Positions 35,953 through 43,048 of a stretch of DNA of 64,000 nt are shown here, one piece after another. The notes beneath the pieces are model-generated. The model made no database searches. It saw only the letters and a list, made by a program, of their open reading frames with translations, and was not told where the DNA came from. Position numbers and translations under genes: made by a program. The stretch is from an uncultured Tateyamaria sp. (lineage in GTDB: Bacteria > Pseudomonadota > Alphaproteobacteria > Rhodobacterales > Rhodobacteraceae). The stretch lies in contig CANMVD010000011.1 in assembly GCA_947501275.1 (NCBI GenBank), forward strand, positions 1 to 64,000, in the 5' to 3' direction. The stretch's first letter is position 1; the number at the start of each line of letters is the position of its first letter.

Positions 35953-38900
35953 GTGAGGCCGCCCGCAAATCCACGCCGGCGCAAGGGCCACCCGCCAAGC
36001 ATTCAAACCCGAGCGCGCCTCAGGTCCAGGCCTCCGGTCCCGCGCAAGGAACACCGACTCTGGGTGCCCCGGTCATGCCGGTCCAGTTCCAACTGATGGC
36101 TGACAACACCCCAACACAGATGGACTGTGCCTGTGGCGGCTCGGGCGGCGCTTGTGGCTGTGGCGGTGCCGCGCCCGAACCCGAAGACGATTTGCCTGGC
36201 CCGGGCGGTTTTCAGCTCGACAGCGCAAGTGCCGCAACGGCTGCCCCCACAAGCGCCCATTCCATCGCCAAATCTGGCGTCAGCGGCGCTTCCGACCCGC
36301 TGCCCCACGGCGACCGGATTCAGTCGGCCTTTGGTCACCATGACGTGTCTTCCGTGCGCACCCGTACGGGCGGGCGCGCAGCCAAAGCAAATCAGTCCCT
36401 CGGCTCAAACGCATATGCACGTCAAAACGACATCGCGTTTCGCGCCGCACCCAGCCTGCATCTCGCCGCCCACGAGGCCGCTCATACAGTTCAACAAAAG
36501 CGCGGCGTGAAACTCAAGGGTGGTATTGGACGCAAGGGTGACCCCTATGAACAACAAGCTGACGCCGTAGCGGATGCCGTGGTCGAAGGTGGCTCTGCCG
36601 AGGCGTTGCTGGATCAGGACCCGGTTGCGCAAGGCACACCTTCCGGTCCGGGCGTCCAGCAGGATTGCGGCTGCGGGGGCACCTGCTCGAGCTGCCAATC
36701 GGAGCAAGGTGACAGCGACGCCTTGCAAATGGATCTGTCGGTGACCCCCATGCCCGGAAGTGAAGAGGTGTCCGACGCAGAAGCCGAAGAAGAGGCGCTT
36801 GATGAGAACGAAAGTGTTGTTCCCGAGGATGCCGATGCAGGGAGCGCCGCTGACGAGATCAAGGAAGCCGACGAGAACACCGAGAACGAAGCCGAAGAGG
36901 TCGATGAGCCAACCGCAGATGCTGGTGGCAGCGCGGACACGGCCGACACGCCCGCTGAACCCGGCGCAGCACAAAGCACTACCGCATCTACAGCCGTGTC
37001 AGAAGAAGATGGCACGGCACCACCTGCGCGCGATGCAAACGAAACCGCGGGCACAGGCGACGCGGATGTGCTGCAACAAGACGGCTGTGGCCCCACGACC
37101 GAACCCGCAGAAGAGGAAGAGCCCGCCGAACCGCCCCCCGGAGAGGTTCAGGAAGAAGCCGAAGCGAGCGGGCCTTCCCCCGCTGACGAAAACGAAGACC
37201 CGGATGCCGTGCGCAGCCAGCTTGAGGAGACCGAGGCAGGAGGCGCTGCAGAAGACGCGGTGGCCGAAGTGGAAAACGCCGATCCCGGCGCAGCAGATGC
37301 GGCCCTAGCCGAGCAGCAAGGTGAAGAAAGCGGCGGCGCTCCACAAATTGATCCGGCCGTTGCGGCAGGCGCGGATATGTCCGCCGAAATGGGCCAGGTG
37401 GATGGATCGCGGGCGGCATCCGTCGCGGGCTTTGCCATGGCCCAGGCCGGGCTGGCCGAAGCACGCGGCGGTGCGGCTGGTCTGGCCGGGCTGAACACAT
37501 CGTTTGGCGGGGATGCAAATACCGGGCGCGAGGATTTGCAAACTGCGTCGGCCCGCTTGCAAGGGTTGCTTGGCCGCGCCTCCGGTTCCATTGTCGCCGA
37601 GAGCGTCGCCATCGAGGCGGCCATCATGAACCAGACGCAATCCGCCTTGCAAAGCGCAACCGCCGCAGTGTCTGCAACGACAATGACGGCACAAATGGCC
37701 GTCGCTCAAAGCGTCGGCGGTGCCAAGGCGCGTGTCAGCGCAGATGCCGCCGCGCAGCGCGCTGTGATCGAAGCGCAGGCTACCGCAACGACAGCCGCCG
37801 TGGAAGCCCAATCCACCGCCGCAATCGCCCGCCTTGCCGCCGCAGAAACCGGGGCAGTCGCCAATATTGCGACCGCACAGGCGGCTCAGATTGCCCCGAT
37901 CACTGCAGCCCACGCGACCGGCGCACAACAAACACGCGCGGCAGGCACCGAAGTTGGCGCGGAAGCGATGGACATCGCAAACCGCTACAAAACGGCCTAC
38001 GAAAGTGATCGCAAGGTATCGGGCGGAGAGTGCATCGAAGACAGCTGGTATGACGGCTGTCTGTGTGACCGACGTGCGCGTGCGCGCATGACCGCGGCCC
38101 AACAGGTCGGAGAAGGCTACCGTGACAGCCTGATCCAAGCAGCCAATGAACAGGCAGAGGGCATGGGCGAAGGTCTGGCGACGGACTTTACGAATGTTGC
38201 AGCCATGGCGGACGCCGCCCGATCGGTCGCAACCACGCAAGCCACAGCAACCCGCACAGCCATCGAGAACCGCCGCGATGCCGCCATCGCGGCCATTGCC
38301 GCCTCGCGCACCTCTGCAATCGGCCAGATCACGGCCACTGAAACCAGTACAATCGCGAATTTGGACGCCCATCTGGCAGCACAAACTCAAAGCCTTGCCG
38401 AACTTGGCTTTATCCAGATTGCAACCCTCGAAGAGACCGCCCACACGGCAGCGGCAGCAGCGTTGGGGGCGGTCAGCACGGCCATCCAGTCTGCGACATC
38501 GGGCGTTGCCATGGCGGTGTCTGGCCTGACGTCAGGTCCACCTCCGGCCGAAGACAATCTGGCTGCCGCCCTTGCCGGGATCGAAGGCCTTCTGAACGAC
38601 GCACTTTCCAGCCTGGCCGCAAGCAATCAGGTCGCATTGGCCGGGGTCAGCACCCGCATGGCCGAAGGCACGGCCACAGCGCAAACCGCTCTGATCGAGG
38701 CCAAGGACAACGCTGTCGAACAGGCCACACAGATGGCCGCGACAGCCTCGACCGCTGTGACGACAACCGCATCCATGACCACAACGGCAATGCTCGAGGC
38801 GATGACGTCCCTGATCACCGACACGAACGCCATGGCGGGTGCTGCCGAAACAACGATGCAGACCATCGTGACGGGATTGCAAACCAACTACACGACATTT

Positions 38901-40838
38901 GTCGCCAACCTTGCCACCCGGTTCACGGCCGCCGCAGAAAGCCTGAAAGACGGGCTGCGCGAAGCCCTGGACGGTATGCACACCGGCGAAAACGCTATCC
39001 CGGCCAAAGCCCGCGAGGCCGCATCCAAGGAAAAACCAGCGTGGCAAAGCGTCCTGAAATGGGTGCTGATCATCGCGATCATCATCGTCGTGGCTGTGTT
39101 TGCTGGACCGGCTGTGATTGGGGCTATCGGCGGTATTGCAGCGGGCATGGGGGCCTCCGCAGGGGCGGCGGCCTTTATTGGTGCCACGGTTGGCGGGGCC
39201 CTCCTTGGTGCTGCAACGGGCGCAACAATGCAAATCGTCAACAATGCCTTTGACGGCAACCCGTGGCATCAGGGCGTGGGCAAAGCCATTGTCACGGGTC
39301 TGATCACAGGGGCGCTTGGCGGCGCCGTCGGGTTTGGCATTGGCGCTGCCTTCCAGGGGGCGGCCCAGGGCGCTCAGGTCGCCACCCGGTCGCTGGGCAG
39401 TCGCGCTTTGGAATTCGGGGCCAATCTTGCCGCCGACGCCGGAATGGAGATTGGGCAGCAGCTCATTGAAACGGGGGGCGTGGATTGGGGCAACTTTGGC
39501 GTTGCCATGGCCATGTCGGTCGGCACAGCGGGCTTGGGTGAAATTCCGCGCGTCAAATCCATTCAGGGCGCGATCACGGAAGGGGTCGAGAATTCCGTCA
39601 CCTCTGCCGTGCGCTCCGCGCGTGGGGCCGACGTCGATGTGGACGTCAACGTGCGACCGGATATGGACATCGACGTTGATGTTGGTCCGCGCATCGAGGC
39701 AGAGGTGGACGCAAATCCCCGCGCGGCCGTGGAAGACGGCAGTGCACCCCGGGCAGGTGACGCCGACGCCGGCTCAGGTAATGCTCCCCGCGCTCCGGAT
39801 GCAGACGCTGATGCGCGGGCTCGGGGGGCAGATGCGGACGACGCGGCCAATCCGAGAGTTCAGGAAGATGGTGCAATTCGCGACGGCGATTTGTCTGACG
39901 TCTCTGCGCGCGCGGCAAATGAACCGGATGCACCACGTCTTGAGGCGGACCCGGACACCCCCGCCCGCGAGCGCAGTGATGCCGAACTGGCCGAAGCCGC
40001 GCAGCCCGTGCGTCTGGATGGAGAAGACCACACCCTTGTGCCGCGCCAGTGGATCGATGGCGAAGTGCGCCTGTTCCTGTGCTCGGATTGCGGGCCGGTC
40101 CTGAACCAGCTTGATGCGGTCTCTTCACGGTCACTGGATGCCGACACGCGCGCGCAAGTGGAAGCGCTGCGCGCCGAAGTGAACGACATCGAGGCCAGCA
40201 TCAAGAACGGTGCAGACACTGCGGATATGCGCACCCGCCTCGAAGAAATCGCAGCGGACGTGAATCGCATAGACGCCTCAAGCCGCTCGGATGCAGACGC
40301 AGACGCGACTGCGCCAAGGCCGGCAGATGAGCCCGCAGATCCTTTTGAAGGATCGCCCATCACCCGGGAGGATTACGACAATTATGTAGCTGAAAAACAA
40401 GCCAATGGTGAAACGCCCCGCACACCGGAAGACTATGTGAAATTCCGTGAGAACTTTGTACGGGGAAGTGAAGCACACGCGCGCGAAGTTGAAGCAAAAG
40501 TCAGTGAGTTGTCTGAAAATCCAGATCTGACCGTTGTCGAGGACCGCGGTTTGTATGCCGCTGACGGCGAAACACTGTCACGGCCGGACATTATGGCCAT
40601 CGATCAATCCAATTCGTCCGTTACCTTCCACGAAGTGAAAACTGGCCAAGCGGGTCTGACGGGCAACCAGACCAAGTTGAAAGCCGACCTGGACAACGCC
40701 ACCCTGAGCCCGGCATTGGCCCGGAGCCTTGGTCTGGACGCAGACACGCCCCTTTCGCAACTCTTCCCCGGCGGAAGAGACTGGGCGGAAGTACGTGGAC
40801 CGGGTTACAAAGACACCGACACGGATGTTGATCCGTAG
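35949..40838 (+). CDS. DUF4157 effector with C-terminal PD-(D/E)XK nuclease-like toxin domain
   Basis: This 1629-residue protein is the putative cargo. Residues about 115-212 form the DUF4157 eCIS core domain (HGDRIQSAFGHHDVSSVRTR, AAHEAAHTVQQKRGVKLKGG, GDPYEQQADAVADAVV), including an HExxH motif (HEAAH, 175-179). Two Cys clusters (MDCACGGSGGACGCGG near 58; QQDCGCGGTCSSCQ near 237) flank it. Then come an acidic Glu/Asp/Pro region (about 255-480), a long Ala-rich helical part (about 490-1020) and a hydrophobic Gly/Ala segment (WVLIIAIIIVVAVFAGPAVI onward, about 1038-1150). A pretoxin with RLFLCSDCGPVLNQLD follows. The last 100 residues have SRPDIMAID, FHEVKTG and GNQ: D1547, E1562, K1564 and Q1574 fit the PD-(D/E)XK nuclease pattern. 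DNA cleavage in a target cell is the likely effect; this is inferred. Confidence 0.85.
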   Translation: MSEAARKSTPAQGPPAKHSNPSAPQVQASGPAQGTPTLGAPVMPVQFQLMADNTPTQMDCACGGSGGACGCGGAAPEPEDDLPGPGGFQLDSASAATAAPTSAHSIAKSGVSGASDPLPHGDRIQSAFGHHDVSSVRTRTGGRAAKANQSLGSNAYARQNDIAFRAAPSLHLAAHEAAHTVQQKRGVKLKGGIGRKGDPYEQQADAVADAVVEGGSAEALLDQDPVAQGTPSGPGVQQDCGCGGTCSSCQSEQGDSDALQMDLSVTPMPGSEEVSDAEAEEEALDENESVVPEDADAGSAADEIKEADENTENEAEEVDEPTADAGGSADTADTPAEPGAAQSTTASTAVSEEDGTAPPARDANETAGTGDADVLQQDGCGPTTEPAEEEEPAEPPPGEVQEEAEASGPSPADENEDPDAVRSQLEETEAGGAAEDAVAEVENADPGAADAALAEQQGEESGGAPQIDPAVAAGADMSAEMGQVDGSRAASVAGFAMAQAGLAEARGGAAGLAGLNTSFGGDANTGREDLQTASARLQGLLGRASGSIVAESVAIEAAIMNQTQSALQSATAAVSATTMTAQMAVAQSVGGAKARVSADAAAQRAVIEAQATATTAAVEAQSTAAIARLAAAETGAVANIATAQAAQIAPITAAHATGAQQTRAAGTEVGAEAMDIANRYKTAYESDRKVSGGECIEDSWYDGCLCDRRARARMTAAQQVGEGYRDSLIQAANEQAEGMGEGLATDFTNVAAMADAARSVATTQATATRTAIENRRDAAIAAIAASRTSAIGQITATETSTIANLDAHLAAQTQSLAELGFIQIATLEETAHTAAAAALGAVSTAIQSATSGVAMAVSGLTSGPPPAEDNLAAALAGIEGLLNDALSSLAASNQVALAGVSTRMAEGTATAQTALIEAKDNAVEQATQMAATASTAVTTTASMTTTAMLEAMTSLITDTNAMAGAAETTMQTIVTGLQTNYTTFVANLATRFTAAAESLKDGLREALDGMHTGENAIPAKAREAASKEKPAWQSVLKWVLIIAIIIVVAVFAGPAVIGAIGGIAAGMGASAGAAAFIGATVGGALLGAATGATMQIVNNAFDGNPWHQGVGKAIVTGLITGALGGAVGFGIGAAFQGAAQGAQVATRSLGSRALEFGANLAADAGMEIGQQLIETGGVDWGNFGVAMAMSVGTAGLGEIPRVKSIQGAITEGVENSVTSAVRSARGADVDVDVNVRPDMDIDVDVGPRIEAEVDANPRAAVEDGSAPRAGDADAGSGNAPRAPDADADARARGADADDAANPRVQEDGAIRDGDLSDVSARAANEPDAPRLEADPDTPARERSDAELAEAAQPVRLDGEDHTLVPRQWIDGEVRLFLCSDCGPVLNQLDAVSSRSLDADTRAQVEALRAEVNDIEASIKNGADTADMRTRLEEIAADVNRIDASSRSDADADATAPRPADEPADPFEGSPITREDYDNYVAEKQANGETPRTPEDYVKFRENFVRGSEAHAREVEAKVSELSENPDLTVVEDRGLYAADGETLSRPDIMAIDQSNSSVTFHEVKTGQAGLTGNQTKLKADLDNATLSPALARSLGLDADTPLSQLFPGGRDWAEVRGPGYKDTDTDVDP

Positions 40839-40858
40839 CGTCGAATGAGGAGATTTCA

Positions 40859-41416
40859 GTGAGCAAAAAAGAATATCAAGCTTGGATGGTCGAGGCCGGT
40901 TGGACACGGGAGGTGGCGAAACCCGACCCGATCTACGTCATGGATCTGGATGATCGGCGGTTGGAATCCATTCCACAATTCAAGACCGTTGGAGGTGCCT
41001 TCATCTTCACCGATAACGGTCAGGTGTGGGTCGACGAATGGGCCAGCGTCCGACATCAGATCTTCCCCAAATTCCCCAAAAAGAACTGTGCCCTCGTTCG
41101 TCGTCGCAACAGCCGCAACAAAACGGACGGTAAAGGCTCCGCAGCATACATCGCAGAGATTACCAATGAACTGACTGCCTGGGCCAAGGGCATCGATGTG
41201 GATGCAGAAATCGCAAATCATGCCCAAGACAGCGAACAATATGGCCTGCGTGCATTTGATCACATCACCGCCTTGGCCATGCGCGGTGACGTTGAGGCGC
41301 TGCAGCGTTGGAGCGCAATGGACGAAGACCCCCGCAATCAGAAATTGCACCCTATGGTGACACCCGATGCGCTGAAGCAAGCCGTTGAAATCGCGAAGAA
41401 CTATACAAGCAACTGA
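40859..41416 (+). CDS. Candidate immunity protein for the nuclease effector
   Basis: The 185-residue protein starts with GTG, preceded by a strong GAGGAG site, 20 bases after the effector stop. It is soluble, without signal or membrane segment. It contains FKTVGGAFIFTDNGQVWVDE and a helical C-terminal half (YGLRAFDHITALAMRGDVEA, LHPMVTPDALKQAVEIAKNY). I do not recognise the family. A small orphan gene placed directly after the toxin domain of a polymorphic effector is the classic position of an immunity gene, and that is the sole basis for the call. Confidence 0.55.
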   Translation: MSKKEYQAWMVEAGWTREVAKPDPIYVMDLDDRRLESIPQFKTVGGAFIFTDNGQVWVDEWASVRHQIFPKFPKKNCALVRRRNSRNKTDGKGSAAYIAEITNELTAWAKGIDVDAEIANHAQDSEQYGLRAFDHITALAMRGDVEALQRWSAMDEDPRNQKLHPMVTPDALKQAVEIAKNYTSN

Positions 41417-41438
41417 CAATCACAAAACAAGCTGAATC

Positions 41439-42218
41439 ATGGTTATGGAAACGTCACAACACACACAGAAGAACCTGCGCCGCGCTTTGCGGCGGGTGTT
41501 GTCCAGTGCTGCCATGGCCGACCCATCTGATCCGGCGGCAAATGAAACACTGCTGAAATCCCTCGAAGGTCTGACGACGCAGCTCAAGGCTTTGGACGGC
41601 GTGGACGAAGCCGATGCGGATGACTTCACAGAAGACATCACCGACGTCCTGAACAATGCACAGTCCCTGTCGCCGGATCAGTTGGCCCAGTTCCTTCATG
41701 GGCTTGGACATCTTGCGGATGGATCAGCTGCACCTGATGGGTCTTTGGAAGATCTGGCAGGATGGCTCGAAACGCAGTTTGGACCCATCCTGTCCCGCCG
41801 TTTTGGATTGGAGGCTCAAGCCGCGCAAAAGCAACAGATCAGAGATGCGATCAAGGTGCAGGTTGATGCCGGGCTGGCGGCACGCGGGATCACGCGGCCC
41901 TCCTCTGTGACCACCTCCCGATCCGCCGCGATGAAGCGGCATATGCTGTTCTGGCAGAATTTCCAGGCGATTGCGCCCGGCCTTGCGCCGATCCTCTCCC
42001 AGCCAGATGGCACGCAACTGGCTGCCACACAAATCAGCGCTCTGCTGGCGTCGCTGGACCTGCCGAACGAGGTTACCGTGTCTCGGGACGCGGGAGAAGC
42101 CTCGCTTGACTTCACCCCGTCCGAAGACGTCGAAACGGCAAAGATGATTGTGCAAATCCTGACAGATGCGCCAGACATCCCCGGGTGGCGGATCGCCACC
42201 GGAGGGTATGCGCCATGA
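41439..42218 (+). CDS. eCIS-associated protein of unknown function
   Basis: The 259-residue product is rich in helices and acidic residues; no signal peptide or membrane segment is seen. The N-terminal half has repeated LxxL-type helices (LLKSLEGLTTQLKALDGVDE, SLSPDQLAQFLHGLGHLAD). The C-terminal end (VETAKMIVQILTDAPDIPGW) is a compact alpha/beta unit. No family is recognised. It lies 22 bases after the candidate immunity gene and overlaps the next gene by four bases. It could be a chaperone, loading adaptor or second protective protein of the effector. Confidence 0.6.
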   Translation: MVMETSQHTQKNLRRALRRVLSSAAMADPSDPAANETLLKSLEGLTTQLKALDGVDEADADDFTEDITDVLNNAQSLSPDQLAQFLHGLGHLADGSAAPDGSLEDLAGWLETQFGPILSRRFGLEAQAAQKQQIRDAIKVQVDAGLAARGITRPSSVTTSRSAAMKRHMLFWQNFQAIAPGLAPILSQPDGTQLAATQISALLASLDLPNEVTVSRDAGEASLDFTPSEDVETAKMIVQILTDAPDIPGWRIATGGYAP

Positions 42219-43048
42219 GAGCCACATCCGCCCGCAAGCGCCGTAAACGCAAACCCCAGGACCCCGCGCCGCGTCCCCCAGCGACGGCCCGCACCGATGC
42301 GAGCAATCGGATTGCGGCGCACATGCCGCCACAACACCGGCTGGGCAATATCGCGGTAAGTGGAAAGGCGCAAACCGGCGGATCCGGCACCAATCACGGT
42401 CAGGCGATTTCCATGGAGGGGCGGACAGACTACACCTTTGCTGATGCAGATTATGTGATGCCCAACACGGCGCTGCAGCAAGGGTCGGATTGCGATGGGT
42501 GCGAGGGGCGCGACTGCGTGTCGATCACAGCGCCAGTCACGATCACCTACAGCGTCAGCACCTCCGTGACCTTGCCCAGTGCATCCGATTACCCCGACCT
42601 GTCCGAATGCGAAGCACGCAATGTGCAAAACGCAATCGATACCGTCCTTGCGCCTCACGAGCAGGAACATGTGGATGCGGTCACGCCATACAACGGGTCC
42701 GAAACGGTCACGTTCTCAGGCACGTATTGCCGCAGCGAAGTCGCGCAAGCCGTGGATGACATGGTCGAGGCGCGCGAAGCCACGCGGCAAAGCGCGGCCC
42801 GAGCGCGCAGTGATGCCCTTGATCCGTTCAACTTCACGATTGACCCGTCCGAAGGATGCGAGGCGCCAGAGCCCGAACCCGAAGCGCCAACCCCGGAACC
42901 CCCCGCCGAAACGCCTTCGCAGGAGGATAAGGCACCGCCTCAGGACACCCCGGAAGAACCAACACCAGACGGCCCTGCACCAGATGACACAGCGCCGGAA
43001 ACGGCCCCGCCTGCCCCGGAATCCCCCGCCCCCGAGGCCAAGCAATGA
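42215..43048 (+). CDS. Putative HExxH zinc-binding protein (DUF922-like) in the eCIS cargo region
   Basis: The 277-residue protein begins with a very basic stretch (RATSARKRRKRKPQDP). Its central domain (about 100-200) has TITYSVSTSVTLPSASDY and TVLAPHEQEHVDAVTPYNG, where HEQEH (148-152) is an HExxH zinc-protease-type motif, placed after a helix as in DUF922 proteins. A CDGCEGRDC cluster lies just before. The last 65 residues are a Pro/Glu/Ala repeat tail. It overlaps both neighbours by ATGA and is therefore coupled to them. It may process the effector, or be a second cargo; its catalytic activity is not established. Confidence 0.6.
   Translation: MRATSARKRRKRKPQDPAPRPPATARTDASNRIAAHMPPQHRLGNIAVSGKAQTGGSGTNHGQAISMEGRTDYTFADADYVMPNTALQQGSDCDGCEGRDCVSITAPVTITYSVSTSVTLPSASDYPDLSECEARNVQNAIDTVLAPHEQEHVDAVTPYNGSETVTFSGTYCRSEVAQAVDDMVEAREATRQSAARARSDALDPFNFTIDPSEGCEAPEPEPEAPTPEPPAETPSQEDKAPPQDTPEEPTPDGPAPDDTAPETAPPAPESPAPEAKQ

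Noticed and set aside
37305..38444. 379-residue antisense frame over the effector
   Set aside because: It mirrors the Ala-rich helical region of the effector and shows odd Gly/Cys/Arg composition.
37440..38990. Repeat-rich stretch that might look like a CRISPR or tandem repeat
   Set aside because: It is in-frame coding for an Ala/Thr-rich helical region with no regular spacer-repeat structure.
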